From a virus, in the IMG/VR virus record IMGVR_UViG_3300017770_000001, positions 1 through 64,000 of that record: a stretch of 64,000 bases of DNA. One strand, written 5' to 3'. The first letter of the stretch is position 1; every line of letters begins with the position of its first letter. Under the pieces are notes generated by a model. It was not told the origin of the DNA and ran no database searches. It saw only the letters and a list, made by a program, of their open reading frames with translations. The position numbers and the translations under genes are program-made. Below are positions 38,383 to 48,339 of this stretch, piece by piece.

Positions 38383-39905
38383 TAGTACTCCTCGTCATCT
38401 CCGTAAAGACCTAATTCTTTTTCTGACTCTATCTGTTTATTAATTTTCTCAATTTCTTGTTCTGATTGCATGAGAATATTCTTTCTAACATAATCGATAG
38501 AGTAATATTTACCTACGAGTTCTGACATATTCTGCATAGTGTCAATCCTCTCTCTTATGATTTCTGAATCTTTCAACTCTGTAAAGTGGTTGTCTGATGC
38601 AAAATCATACTTAATAAAATCTGAAACACCGTCAAATTCATCGGGTTTCATTATGTTCTTTAGTATCAACTGAGTCCTTAGGATATCAGTGAAACATCTA
38701 GAAAACTTCATTTGAAGTCTGTTGGTGAACTTGTTAAATTTAAGTTCATCCCTATTAATCTCTGATGCTCTTCCTAGAGAGAAACCAGCATCGGATTCTA
38801 ATCTAGATATTGGTACACTTAAAGACTTGTATAACTTCTTCTTAAAGTATTCAACATCTTCAATCTCTGCAAGGTTCTGACCGCCAGGCAAAGTTGTTAT
38901 CTCTGTACCTCTACCACCTTCTCTACGTGGTAACCAGTAATCTTCCATCATCGACATATGTTTTCTGTCGTCTTTGATTTCCCCTGTAGCTGCATTGTAA
39001 ACAAGTTTATTTCTATACTTGTTCATCACATCTGCAAGGTACTGTTCTGCTTTTGCTTTCGGAAGGTTACCTACATCAATGTAATAAATTCTTCTCTCAG
39101 GAGCTCTTGTGATTCTGTATATTACAAGTGCATCCTCCATCATTGATAACTGATTTGCAGTCTTCAATGCTTTATGAAGATATCCTATCACTACATTTTT
39201 ACTATAGTCTAATAGTCCCGATGTTGTATATGTTACTGCCTCGGGTGCAATCCTCATAGTTGTACCATCACTGGTACCTGTCTTGTTGAATCCTTTATCA
39301 TTGAACATAAAGAACTCTTCAACTTTCTTAATCTTTTCGATTTTGGTTTTTGCGTCTTTTTCTTTCTCAACGTTTCTGACCTTCTTAATTTTGAGAGGGT
39401 CGATGTTTCTCAAGTCCACAATACCTTTCTTGACATTATTTTTGTCCACGACTTTATGGAAGTATATTCTTCCATCAACGTACCATTTTCTGAATAGTTC
39501 ATGAGAGTTCTGAGGGAACTTCATTAGGTGTAGAAGATAATCAAATTCTTCTTGTATCTTTGACTTTATACTTGCAGTCAACTTTACTTTACCCAAATCA
39601 AGTGATACTATATTATCCTTGACATCAGAAGTGATACACTCGTTGACAATGTCTTCAATAGCAGAGTCACATTCGGGTATCAATGATACTTCACGATACC
39701 TTCTAATGAGGTCAACCTCATTTTTGATACCACCTTCCATGTCCACATATGCACCATAAGCTGCACCTGAGACATACCCTGCTTGTTGTTGAATAACGGG
39801 TGTTCCGTCATCCTCAACTGGTGGTACGAATGAAGGGGCTGAGATTTTCTCTTTCCCCTGTTGTGTTTCTGTTTTACGAGTTATCTCGAATCCAAATAAT
39901 TCCAT
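38382..39905 (-). CDS. 20: portal vertex protein gp20
   Basis: Dodecameric portal for DNA entry and exit. MELFGFEITRKTE start, EVDLIRRYREVSLIPECDSA and the ERRIYYIDVGNLPKAKAEQY block are typical gp20. At 507 residues it is near T4 (524). A late promoter lies 8 nt before the start. Confidence 0.97.
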   Translation of the reverse strand: MELFGFEITRKTETQQGKEKISAPSFVPPVEDDGTPVIQQQAGYVSGAAYGAYVDMEGGIKNEVDLIRRYREVSLIPECDSAIEDIVNECITSDVKDNIVSLDLGKVKLTASIKSKIQEEFDYLLHLMKFPQNSHELFRKWYVDGRIYFHKVVDKNNVKKGIVDLRNIDPLKIKKVRNVEKEKDAKTKIEKIKKVEEFFMFNDKGFNKTGTSDGTTMRIAPEAVTYTTSGLLDYSKNVVIGYLHKALKTANQLSMMEDALVIYRITRAPERRIYYIDVGNLPKAKAEQYLADVMNKYRNKLVYNAATGEIKDDRKHMSMMEDYWLPRREGGRGTEITTLPGGQNLAEIEDVEYFKKKLYKSLSVPISRLESDAGFSLGRASEINRDELKFNKFTNRLQMKFSRCFTDILRTQLILKNIMKPDEFDGVSDFIKYDFASDNHFTELKDSEIIRERIDTMQNMSELVGKYYSIDYVRKNILMQSEQEIEKINKQIESEKELGLYGDDEEY

Positions 39906-39913
39906 AATATATA

Positions 39914-39921
39914 TATTTATA
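39914..39921 (-). promoter_or_regulatory. T4-type late promoter of gp20, embedded in a hairpin arm
   Basis: TATAAATA on the minus strand, 8 nt before the portal ATG. Its first bases are the 3' arm of the stem ATACTCCCC/GGGGAGTAT at 39919-39950 that separates gp19 from gp20. Confidence 0.6.
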
Positions 39922-39950
39922 CTCCCCGAAACATGTGTCTAGGGGAGTAT
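39919..39950. other. intergenic hairpin between gp19 and gp20
   Basis: 9-bp perfect arms ATACTCCCC and GGGGAGTAT with a 14-nt loop. No T-run follows on the minus strand, so it looks more like a processing or mRNA-stability hairpin at the end of the gp19 message than a terminator. Confidence 0.55.
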
Positions 39951-39962
39951 AATCCTTCTAAA

Positions 39963-40460
39963 TTAAACGACTCTCTGCCAGTGTGAATATGAGAATGTGA
40001 CATCAAATGTCTCCAACTGGTCGGTTGTATCGTAATCTAATGCGATTTCACCAATATTGTTAGGGAACATGTTGAAGAACTCATATCTTGCCAACACAGT
40101 ATCGTCTTTGTTTAATTGTTCAACGAAAGCCCTATCTAATAGATAATCTAGTGATGTTAAACCTTCTCCTGAATCTAGTTCTTGGATATCTCTCTGCCAT
40201 GCTTCTAGAGCTGTTCTTGCAGAGAACTCCACATCATTGATGATTGAAACAGTCCAATCTTCAAATGTTCTATCACCTGCGATTTTAAGTTTTGAACCTC
40301 TAAAGTTCACCTCAAATGCTGGGATAGTTGATGCTGGTATCTGAGCTGCCTTACAAAGGAACTCAATCTTACCACCTGACCTAGGTAGGAAAACCTTAAA
40401 TCTATTTGCTCTTGGGCCTCCACCGAGTAATTGTGCTTTAAAACTGTCTATACTTGCCAT
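39963..40460 (-). CDS. 19: tail tube protein gp19
   Basis: Inner tube subunit. ASIDSFKAQLLGGGPRANRF, then AAQIPASTIPAFEVNFRGSK and SYSHWQRVV at the end match gp19. At 165 residues it equals T4 (163). It lies 10 nt downstream of gp18. Confidence 0.96.
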   Translation of the reverse strand: MASIDSFKAQLLGGGPRANRFKVFLPRSGGKIEFLCKAAQIPASTIPAFEVNFRGSKLKIAGDRTFEDWTVSIINDVEFSARTALEAWQRDIQELDSGEGLTSLDYLLDRAFVEQLNKDDTVLARYEFFNMFPNNIGEIALDYDTTDQLETFDVTFSYSHWQRVV

Positions 40461-40470
40461 TGTTTACTCC

Positions 40471-42477
40471 TTAGATTGCACCATAAAGTTCTTCAAACTC
40501 AACACCTGACCTTGCAGCCACGAAGTTAAGAGTGATGAAATTAATAGATTTAGCTGGTTTAATGAAGATAGATGCGACAAACTCATTTCTATCTACCACC
40601 GAATCAGTATTGTTAGACTCATCACATACTACTGAGAAGTCGTAAATACCTTTTCTATTTTTAACATCTCTTAGGAAAGGTTCAATTGCACTTCTAAACT
40701 GAGCTCTTGTGAATCCGTCATTGAATTCAAAGAGTCTACCTTTAGCTGCTGCTGAAATTGCTTTCTCTAATACGATGAATAGTCTTCGTACGTTAATTCT
40801 ATCGAACGCTGATGGTTGTGTTAGTCCTGTTTTATCTCCAAACAACACGGTTCCTTGGCCAGGGAATGTTACCACTGGATTAACTCTTGCTCTATACAAG
40901 TCATCTCTTGATGCCTTCTTAGGATTAAATGCAAGTTTGGTTACTCCTAGGTATTGTCCTCTGTTGAAACCTGCTGGTGAGAACCATGGGTCATTCAATA
41001 AGTCTGACCTTGCCATAATTCCACCTGTGTGTCCGTTAGCAGGAACATAAACGTATCTATCATTGTACTTATCATAGACATATAACCAACCTGAGTCAAA
41101 GACACAGAATGAAGAACTTGATGCAGTATTAACGTCTGCTAGTACGTTTGACAATTGGGTCGCTTCTGATGAAACGTTAACAACTGATGCTCTTCTTGGT
41201 GATGCTAATAATAGACAATCCTTACGTTTTTCACAAACCAATATACCCTGATTAACGATTGTTGTCCAATCTGCAAGGGTATCTTGTTCTGTTCCACTTC
41301 CGTTATCAGTTCTTGTTGAACCTACGATAAGGAATGAAATGTCTGATGTTTCTCCATCTTCGAAATGGTCTTGCCATGCACCGTACTTTTGTCCTGCTGT
41401 AGGAAGGTTACCATCATTACCAGCACCGAATGCTGTTTTCTGTGGTAAGTCGGGTGTTAGGTTATTTGAACCTAAAGATGAAGATGTGTATATAGTACTT
41501 GTGTTTGACACAATTGCTGCCAAGTGTGAAGTAACATATACCCATTGTGAGTCTCTCTCTAATACATCTCTGTAAAAGTTTGAATCTCCGTTTAAATTTT
41601 TTGCGTCTGATGCTAATGAAACAAATCCATATGATTCAAGAACTGTATTTTTAGTTCCTGATATATCTCCGTCTTCGTCTACGATTACTATATGAATTTC
41701 ATCGTTAGATGAACCATTAGCAGCTGCTAGTGCAGATGTGCCAGGTGCTTTTTCAAAATATGATTGCCATTCCCACTTACGAGTAATACCTACTGCTGCA
41801 CCTGAACCTGAACCATCAACTGCAGATGTTAAACCTGTTCCAGCTGGTTGGTTAAGTGCTTCAATAGTTAGTGAAGTTCCTGCTACTGCAGTTACTTTAT
41901 ACTCTTGAGTGTGATTGTCAAACACGATAACGTCACCAACAACAAATAGTGTTGATGCGTTTGTGACACCAGTGATAGACGTTGCATTTAGAGCGTTGTC
42001 TGCAGTTGTGTTACCTGCTGAAGCTTCCTGCCATGCATTTGAAGATGCACAAACATGAACACTTAATGAATTACCCAATGCACCTGCGAACTTAGCAACA
42101 TATGCTCCAACACTTCCTGAATTACTCAAGTCTCTGTAAGACTCTATGTATTCTGAACCGTTCTTAATAATTTGTGAAGCGGTTGAAGAAGCGTTTGCGT
42201 TTGCAAGGTTTGTTGAGTTAACTCTAACTACTCTTAATGATGAACCATATCTTAGGAAACCCTCTGCAGTAAAGAAATCTTCTGCACCTGCGTTATTATT
42301 TGCTGGTGAATTAAAAACCTCTACTAACTCTTGTTGACCTGATACGGTTACAACCTCATCAACTGGGCCCCATGAAAAAGTTCCAGCAAATGCACCACTT
42401 GTCCCTGCTACTGCAGGTACTACATTTGTAAGGTCAACTTCTTTAACCTGTACGCCTGGTGATACTTGAAATGCCAT
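40471..42477 (-). CDS. 18: contractile tail sheath protein gp18
   Basis: MAFQVSPGVQVKEVDLTNVV start, KTAFGAGNDGNLPT and the C-terminal FVASIFIKPAKSINFITLNF are characteristic. At 668 residues it equals T4 gp18 (659). The variable middle, rich in Ala, Ser and Thr, forms the outer domain. A late promoter precedes it at about 40 nt with an AGGAG site. Confidence 0.97.
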   Translation of the reverse strand: MAFQVSPGVQVKEVDLTNVVPAVAGTSGAFAGTFSWGPVDEVVTVSGQQELVEVFNSPANNNAGAEDFFTAEGFLRYGSSLRVVRVNSTNLANANASSTASQIIKNGSEYIESYRDLSNSGSVGAYVAKFAGALGNSLSVHVCASSNAWQEASAGNTTADNALNATSITGVTNASTLFVVGDVIVFDNHTQEYKVTAVAGTSLTIEALNQPAGTGLTSAVDGSGSGAAVGITRKWEWQSYFEKAPGTSALAAANGSSNDEIHIVIVDEDGDISGTKNTVLESYGFVSLASDAKNLNGDSNFYRDVLERDSQWVYVTSHLAAIVSNTSTIYTSSSLGSNNLTPDLPQKTAFGAGNDGNLPTAGQKYGAWQDHFEDGETSDISFLIVGSTRTDNGSGTEQDTLADWTTIVNQGILVCEKRKDCLLLASPRRASVVNVSSEATQLSNVLADVNTASSSSFCVFDSGWLYVYDKYNDRYVYVPANGHTGGIMARSDLLNDPWFSPAGFNRGQYLGVTKLAFNPKKASRDDLYRARVNPVVTFPGQGTVLFGDKTGLTQPSAFDRINVRRLFIVLEKAISAAAKGRLFEFNDGFTRAQFRSAIEPFLRDVKNRKGIYDFSVVCDESNNTDSVVDRNEFVASIFIKPAKSINFITLNFVAARSGVEFEELYGAI

Positions 42478-42517
42478 ATTTTTCTCCTTTTTGCGACCTT
42501 AGTCAATTCTTTTAATG

Positions 42518-42525
42518 TATTTATA
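42518..42525 (-). promoter_or_regulatory. T4-type late promoter of gp18
   Basis: TATAAATA on the minus strand, 40 nt before the gp18 ATG, in the short gap after gp17. Leaves room for the AGGAGA ribosome site. Confidence 0.65.
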
Positions 42526-42536
42526 TTTTTTTGAAC

Positions 42537-44126
42537 TTAGTCGTTCTCTTGTAAATACCATCGGTCTCCACTCGTGTCTACAAATGAGTGAGACTCTTTA
42601 TCCAGTTCTCCAAAAACTCCTACTGGTAAGACATCGTCATATATTTCCTGTTGTTGTCCTGCGTATAGTAAGTCTTTAACTTTATTGTTTGTTAGGTGTT
42701 CAAAAAATTGAGTTGTTAAAAACCAACTAAACACCACACAATTCATAACTAAATCATCATGATAACCTCTATCTGCTTCAAAAGACATTCCTTTATTCAC
42801 ATAAGTTAAGAGTTCTTTTATCAACTCCCTATCACAAATTTTCAATTTATTTTCTTCTAACACTTCCTTAAGTGTAGAAGTTCCTATTCTTTTAATCTTT
42901 CGGGTCATTGTTACCCCGATGTCTTCTAATCTTAAACCACCCTGAACGAATACATTATCATATTCTAAATCATAATGCATCTGTTGTGCAACCACAGCTC
43001 CCTCTGCATTGTTTTCTATAATTACTAATGCAGTGTTATAGTGTGAACAATATTTTGCAATTACATCGGGATACAGTAATGGAGATATCATATTGTCTCT
43101 ATATACTGCAACCTGTTCAAATGGTTCAGTGGATACATCGAAAATTGTAAAGGTTGAATAGTCAAAACCTCTCCCTTTCGATACATCTACAGTACATATA
43201 TAGGTGTGAGTCTTCTCTGGCTTTTTATAAACACTAAAACCTTCCTTGTGCCAGATAGGATTTGATGAACGTAATCCTAACAGTGTATCAGATGCAATAA
43301 GTGTATTACCCGTTCCTAAGAAACTATTACCATACTCTTGTTGAAACTGTAACTCAGAAGTGTTTGCAATAGTTTGTTTCTTCCATTCTTCATCACGGCC
43401 TGGAACATCATACCAGTTTATCAGAAACGATTTGTATTCTGATTCACCTACAGTTGCACTTTCATATATTTTGTGGAACATATTACCCACACCGTTTGCA
43501 GTAGAAGTGATAATTACCTTAGAATCTCTACCTGAAGTAACCACGGGATATGTTGCAGTGTAGAACTCTTCTGCATTTTCAACGAATGCAAACTCATCTA
43601 GGTACAACATATTAATAGAAAGTCCACGAATTGATGATGATGATGTTGCAGCTGCAACTAGTTTACTATCATTACCAAATTCTATATTACCTTTGTTTAG
43701 AATCTTAACCCCAGGCTGTAAAAAGAAAGGAACAGATTCTAACATAGTAGTTATCCTTGCAACCATCTCTCTTGCAATTGCACCTTTGTTTGCAAGAACA
43801 GCTACTGTAACTTCGGGTGTAAACAATAGATACCATAGTAAATATGCACAAGACGTAATAGACTTACCACTTTGTCTCGATGCAAGTACTATACTGAATC
43901 TTTCTTCATTATAATGTGTTATTAAACTTTCTTGATATCCACGTAACTTAAAAGGAACCATACCCTCATCAAGAGAGATAATCTGTGTATAAGATTCAAT
44001 AAAATAACAAGGGTCTTGTTGACACTTGAGATATTCGTCTAGTTCTTCTTTGGTATACTTCGTCTCAACGTTTGCACGTTTGATTTGAGTGTTACCTAGA
44101 TAACCTTCATTCTTCGGATTTACCAT
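42537..44126 (-). CDS. 17: terminase large subunit gp17
   Basis: DNA packaging motor. ATPase motifs: LASRQSGKS (81-89), Walker B NMLYLDEF (172-179), coupling TSTANG (208-212). Nuclease domain begins at TVDVSKGRGFDYS with catalytic Asp314. At 529 residues it is shorter than T4 (610). It overlaps gp16 by 20 nt. Confidence 0.97.
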   Translation of the reverse strand: MVNPKNEGYLGNTQIKRANVETKYTKEELDEYLKCQQDPCYFIESYTQIISLDEGMVPFKLRGYQESLITHYNEERFSIVLASRQSGKSITSCAYLLWYLLFTPEVTVAVLANKGAIAREMVARITTMLESVPFFLQPGVKILNKGNIEFGNDSKLVAAATSSSSIRGLSINMLYLDEFAFVENAEEFYTATYPVVTSGRDSKVIITSTANGVGNMFHKIYESATVGESEYKSFLINWYDVPGRDEEWKKQTIANTSELQFQQEYGNSFLGTGNTLIASDTLLGLRSSNPIWHKEGFSVYKKPEKTHTYICTVDVSKGRGFDYSTFTIFDVSTEPFEQVAVYRDNMISPLLYPDVIAKYCSHYNTALVIIENNAEGAVVAQQMHYDLEYDNVFVQGGLRLEDIGVTMTRKIKRIGTSTLKEVLEENKLKICDRELIKELLTYVNKGMSFEADRGYHDDLVMNCVVFSWFLTTQFFEHLTNNKVKDLLYAGQQQEIYDDVLPVGVFGELDKESHSFVDTSGDRWYLQEND

Positions 44127-44529
44127 GTTTGTTTTTCTTCAAATATTTTTGTAAGTCTGATGTTGACCCAACGTATAAGTGATTATGAGTATCACCTTCT
44201 TTTGCAATTTCTTCTTTGTTGATACTTTTCATTTTGACCTGAAGGTCTAAAAGTTTTTCTGCAATCTCTGAGGTGGTTTTAAGTATCTGTCCTGCCACTT
44301 CATATGCACGAGGATTCTCCATCTCTTTAGATAGGTCTAGGATACCGTCTAATGCATCCTGTCCCCTCTCTACAAGGTCGTAAAGATTTTCCCTTGCATA
44401 TCTATAGTCTGTCTCTAAAGACTCCTTAGAGAGGTCTGTACGGACTGTAGGGACTTTCTTTAAGTCCTTCTTCATGTCCGTGTTTATATCTAATACTTGA
44501 TTTAATTTATCGTCAACATTGTCTGTCAT
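44107..44529 (-). CDS. 16: terminase small subunit gp16
   Basis: Ring-forming regulator of gp17. Helical, with SLETDYRYARENLYDLVERG and YEVAGQILKTTSEIAEKLLDLQVKMK as the oligomerisation coil. At 140 residues it is a little shorter than T4 (164). Place next to gp17 confirms it. Confidence 0.92.
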   Translation of the reverse strand: MTDNVDDKLNQVLDINTDMKKDLKKVPTVRTDLSKESLETDYRYARENLYDLVERGQDALDGILDLSKEMENPRAYEVAGQILKTTSEIAEKLLDLQVKMKSINKEEIAKEGDTHNHLYVGSTSDLQKYLKKNKHGKSEE

Positions 44530-44538
44530 AATTTTTCA

Positions 44539-45573
44539 CTAGTCTGTGGTTGAAGCTTCATTACCACCATATCCCTCATCAAAGAATGATACATCTTCTG
44601 ATATAACATAATTGTCCTCTGCAGATGCACTTCCTGTGAAGTATACTTTATCACCTTGGGACAAAGTAACGTTACTAGAAACCACTACAGACAGTCTGTC
44701 TCCTGCTATAGAAGAGACTGTTGGGTCGGGATTAGTAGATGAACCTTCCATAGTATCATTTACAGATACATTACTATCTATTGCAGCTGAGAAAGTCACT
44801 GTAGTGTTATTAGACACTGCACTTGCAACTGTTCCTTCAAATGCTGGTTCGTAAAACTTAACGTCCTTTACGATGCCTGATGTAGTAAGTTCTGATGATG
44901 TGAAACCATGTCTTCCATCATTTATAAATGTTTTCTCTCTAACCTTAGTAATAACTTTACCTTTATATACTGGGCCAAAGAAATAAGTTTTCATTGTAAA
45001 ATCTAGAGTAAAGTTAATTACTCTCTTGTCTTCAAACGACCCTTCGAATTGGTCGTCCATATTTACACCTGTTAAAATGATAGGTACGTCTCTTACTTCT
45101 GACATATCATCAATCATTTTCATTGCAACCGTATATTCGGGTTGAAAATACGGTAGTATTTGTTCTACTATTTGTAAACCATCTGTCATGTTCTTTGCAT
45201 AGATGGATAGTGTAAAGTTTATATCATATGGTGTGGGTTGATATTGAAACTTTCTACTAACATTATCTGACTCCATAGTAGTTTTAGTGGAACGGATAAG
45301 TTTATTTTGTTGTCTATTTTGGTCGTAGGTGAAACCACTGACTTCAAATCCCATTCTAGGAAGTGATATTGCACTTCTTAAGTTGTCATTCAAATCGGGT
45401 TCTTCTTTTAATCTCTGTAAGAACTTCTGTCTTTGACCATACGACAAAGGAACTTTAATACTGTTTACAACTGTCCCATCTGATTTAGTCTGTTTAACTG
45501 TGATATTATTAAACATGGTACCAAACACAGATACTGAACGTCTTATTGTTTCATTGTAAAAATATGTAAACAT
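44539..45573 (-). CDS. 15: tail terminator / sheath stabiliser gp15
   Basis: MFTYFYNETIRRSVSVFGTM, VPLSYGQRQKFLQRL and ISLPRMGFEVSGFTYD are the gp15 signature. It caps the finished tail for head joining. At 344 residues it carries about 70 more than T4 gp15 (272), in a Ser/Thr/Val-rich C-terminal extension (about 245-320), possibly a decorating beta domain. Confidence 0.93.
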   Translation of the reverse strand: MFTYFYNETIRRSVSVFGTMFNNITVKQTKSDGTVVNSIKVPLSYGQRQKFLQRLKEEPDLNDNLRSAISLPRMGFEVSGFTYDQNRQQNKLIRSTKTTMESDNVSRKFQYQPTPYDINFTLSIYAKNMTDGLQIVEQILPYFQPEYTVAMKMIDDMSEVRDVPIILTGVNMDDQFEGSFEDKRVINFTLDFTMKTYFFGPVYKGKVITKVREKTFINDGRHGFTSSELTTSGIVKDVKFYEPAFEGTVASAVSNNTTVTFSAAIDSNVSVNDTMEGSSTNPDPTVSSIAGDRLSVVVSSNVTLSQGDKVYFTGSASAEDNYVISEDVSFFDEGYGGNEASTTD

Positions 45574-45575
45574 GA

Positions 45576-46445
45576 TTAACTATTATTTCCTATCTCACCG
45601 AAAGGGTTTGTTTCACTGAAGTCTATGTAATTATCAGCTGCATCTTCGAATTCTTTATTTTGTGCATTCGGGTCATTTGGCATATCAAGTGCATCGGTAA
45701 TTGTTTGTATCTGTCTAGTTGCACCTGACACTGCACCTACTAATCTGTCACCCACTGCAAGTGGTGTATTGTTGTGTATGATTGTAAGAGTTCTGTTAGA
45801 CCTTTTATATGTAGACACTTCACCAATAACATTATCACCAATCTTAAGTTCTTCATTTTCTGTGTAATTACCTGAGTCTCCTGAACCAGCAGTCATTGTT
45901 GCACTTATAGTGTATGTTCTTTCTGCTTCAACCAAGTCTGCATTAGTACCAGTGTCAAAATCTTCTCCTCTATATTCAAATAATTCACATCTACACTTGA
46001 ATACAAAGAGCTTACCGACTTGATAGAATGGGTCTTCATGTTCAACAAACTTAATTTCAAATAAAGAACCACTGAGAGGGAAGTGTATTACATCACCTTC
46101 GTTTGGTCTGAATGATGAGGTGAGGTTATTATCTAGAGATACGAATCTTTCCCATGTTCTAAGTGCAATCACAAAGGTTGCTTGGTCTCTTATCTCTACA
46201 CCAAACTTAGAATATAAGTCTCCTTCTCCTTCAAATCCTTCTACGTTTTCTAGATATGCTTCAATCTCATATGCATCTCCAAATTTTGATGCAACATCTT
46301 CTCCTAAAATGGTGTCTTCTTCTATTATCTCCCTAGGAAGATAGTAGATGTTGTGACCATACATTCTAAGTGACTCAACAACTAAGTCTTCATACAGGTG
46401 TTGTTCAGACGATACTGCATGATTGAAAAATACATTTGTTGGCAT
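45576..46445 (-). CDS. 14: neck protein gp14
   Basis: Part of the head-to-tail connector. VESLRMYGHNIYYLPREIIE and FRPNEGDVIHFPLSGSLFEI are conserved in T4-like gp14. At 289 residues, T4 256. An inserted Thr/Ser/Gly segment at about 180-245 (YTISATMTAGSG) is the extra length. Confidence 0.93.
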   Translation of the reverse strand: MPTNVFFNHAVSSEQHLYEDLVVESLRMYGHNIYYLPREIIEEDTILGEDVASKFGDAYEIEAYLENVEGFEGEGDLYSKFGVEIRDQATFVIALRTWERFVSLDNNLTSSFRPNEGDVIHFPLSGSLFEIKFVEHEDPFYQVGKLFVFKCRCELFEYRGEDFDTGTNADLVEAERTYTISATMTAGSGDSGNYTENEELKIGDNVIGEVSTYKRSNRTLTIIHNNTPLAVGDRLVGAVSGATRQIQTITDALDMPNDPNAQNKEFEDAADNYIDFSETNPFGEIGNNS

Positions 46446-46447
46446 AA

Positions 46448-47263
46448 TTAACCTATCATATCTATAGGAGGTAATTCATAGTTCAATCTTGATTCCTCTT
46501 CTAGTCTTCGAATCTCCTCCTGTGCTTGTGTCATTATTTCATTTCCGTTTAACTCAACTCCGCCAGGCAATTGCATCCCACCGAATTTGGAAAGGTTTGA
46601 ACCCCATTGATATTTAACTAATGCAGTTGTATATCTTTTTAACCACATGTCATTGTATATGTCTGTATAAGTCGTAGGGTCTAGTTTTCTAAAACACTCA
46701 ATCAAGATAAACTCACCAGCAGTAACAGAATCTTTATCCATATCTAGGTATAACCTGTTAGTAACTTGTTTATATCTTATAGGTATTTCACCCACTAACA
46801 TATGGTCTAATAGACTGATGTGTTGTTGCACTTGTTCGTAGTACAATACATTAGTTGCAGTTAGGTCATATACATCATTCAATCTTAGTTGATATCTAAG
46901 GTCAAACATATTGAGGTTGTGTTTATCGTTGAAAGGAAATATTCGTACTACTGATAATACTGATTCGGGTAACACTACATATGATTGTTCTTCTTTGAAC
47001 TCTTGACTTTGATATGCATTACTGGAACTATTAACACCAGTATGTGTTTCGTTAGTCTTCATGGTATCAATTTGACTTTGAGTCAATTGATGTTTTAGAT
47101 AGGTACGAATAGAACCATCGTAATGGTATTCGTTGTAGTATTGCAAGGCTTCATCTATTCTATCATCTACTTGGTCATCATCCACGTTGATTTCAATCAC
47201 TGGAGCTCCAAGACTTCTTAGAATATATTCTTTAAATGATGCCCTTGAGTTTGGTATTGCCAT
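46448..47263 (-). CDS. 13: neck protein gp13
   Basis: Head completion protein binding the portal. AIPNSRASFKEYILRSLGAP, DEALQYYNEYHYDG and YTTALVKYQWGSNLSKF match marine gp13. At 271 residues, T4 309. The start follows a degenerate box (TGGAAATA, 5 nt, ATG), while a full TATAAATA lies 33 nt upstream. Confidence 0.94.
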   Translation of the reverse strand: MAIPNSRASFKEYILRSLGAPVIEINVDDDQVDDRIDEALQYYNEYHYDGSIRTYLKHQLTQSQIDTMKTNETHTGVNSSSNAYQSQEFKEEQSYVVLPESVLSVVRIFPFNDKHNLNMFDLRYQLRLNDVYDLTATNVLYYEQVQQHISLLDHMLVGEIPIRYKQVTNRLYLDMDKDSVTAGEFILIECFRKLDPTTYTDIYNDMWLKRYTTALVKYQWGSNLSKFGGMQLPGGVELNGNEIMTQAQEEIRRLEEESRLNYELPPIDMIG

Positions 47264-47296
47264 AGTACTATTTCCATTTTTTTAAATGTTCAATAC

Positions 47297-47304
47297 TATT
47301 TATA
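47297..47304 (-). promoter_or_regulatory. T4-type late promoter of the gp13-14-15 block
   Basis: TATAAATA on the minus strand, 33 nt before gp13, right after the small membrane gene. Confidence 0.62.
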
Positions 47305-47308
47305 ACAA

Positions 47309-47575
47309 TTATTCTTGGAAGTAAGTGCGAGATTGGAGTCTGTCGAGTTTTTCGTCAATTCTTTCCATAGAATCTATTAATCTATCCATAGATTGTTGGA
47401 ATTCATCTTTAGATACGTATTCCTTTGCTAACTCTTCTCTTGTTTTGTTTAGAAGTATATCGATTCTTTTTTGTTCGTTCAAAGCACTACGCACGAAAAA
47501 ACCCACTGGTAGTAACACCATTGTTAAAAAAAGATTCCATATAAGATGGGGGTCGATGAATATTCCTTGTTCCAT
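47309..47575 (-). CDS. membrane-anchored coiled-coil protein (88 aa)
   Basis: One N-terminal helix (LIWNLFLTMVLLPVGFFVRSA) followed by a charged coiled coil (NEQKRIDILLNKTREELAKE, MDRLIDSMERIDEKLDRL). A common small phage protein of unknown role. Spanin- or holin-like behaviour is possible, but no lipobox is seen. Confidence 0.68.
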   Translation of the reverse strand: MEQGIFIDPHLIWNLFLTMVLLPVGFFVRSALNEQKRIDILLNKTREELAKEYVSKDEFQQSMDRLIDSMERIDEKLDRLQSRTYFQE

Positions 47576-47583
47576 ACGATTAT

Positions 47584-48336
47584 TTAGGTAATCGTATCGT
47601 CCTCAAGGGGTTCGAGTGGTGGCATATTTCCAGTTATATCTTGATAATTTAAGGGATACCCCTCTTGGTCTAATTCAAATATCCATGGATAATATCTATT
47701 TGATAATGACTCACCAATCTTTATTTGATTGTTCATCTGATAATTGATGTTAAAGGATATACTGTATCTCTCTTTCTGTGTCATGTTGGGTTCTACCATA
47801 TGCATCAAACCACTTGGGAACAATATCAATTTACCTGTAGTCGGTTGTTGATGTGATGACATCTGTATCATGGGTGATGGTGGCATGTCGTGTACCACTT
47901 TTTCATCTGTGTCTATGAAATCAATATCTCCCTCGTCACCGTCTGCATGTATATAAAACACTCCACTATACCAACAACCATTATGTAAGTGAGGAGAGTT
48001 CCAACACATGTGACCATTAATGTTTGCCCAAGAATTACCAATCTGTACACTGACATCTCCTTTGTTAAACCCATAGAAGGGTAAAACTTCATCATCAAAC
48101 ATACGTATAATTCTATTCATCAATTTTTGAAATCTAGGATTTGATTCACACCCATCATTAGATTGCCATCCATTTCTGTTAGATACCGACCTACCTTCAT
48201 CTCTAGCTCTCATTCCATCCATTTCATCTTTCAACGACTGTAGATAGTCAAAAGATACACCCTGTCTGTCGTGTAAGTTTTCAGCGGTTAGTTGTCTATG
48301 AAAAACATAGTTTGGGAATAGTAATTCTACTGCCAT
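47584..48336 (-). CDS. putative 2-oxoglutarate/Fe(II) oxygenase, TIGR02466-like
   Basis: WNSPHLHNGCWYSGVFYIHA gives the His pair region; GDIDFIDT follows, then LILFPSGLMHMVEPNMTQKERYSISFN with the distal His and Arg. This is the arrangement of the uncharacterised oxygenase family common in marine phages. Probable substrates are unknown; its place in the tail region suggests modification of virion or surface components. Confidence 0.75.
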   Translation of the reverse strand: MAVELLFPNYVFHRQLTAENLHDRQGVSFDYLQSLKDEMDGMRARDEGRSVSNRNGWQSNDGCESNPRFQKLMNRIIRMFDDEVLPFYGFNKGDVSVQIGNSWANINGHMCWNSPHLHNGCWYSGVFYIHADGDEGDIDFIDTDEKVVHDMPPSPMIQMSSHQQPTTGKLILFPSGLMHMVEPNMTQKERYSISFNINYQMNNQIKIGESLSNRYYPWIFELDQEGYPLNYQDITGNMPPLEPLEDDTIT

Positions 48337-48339
48337 AAT

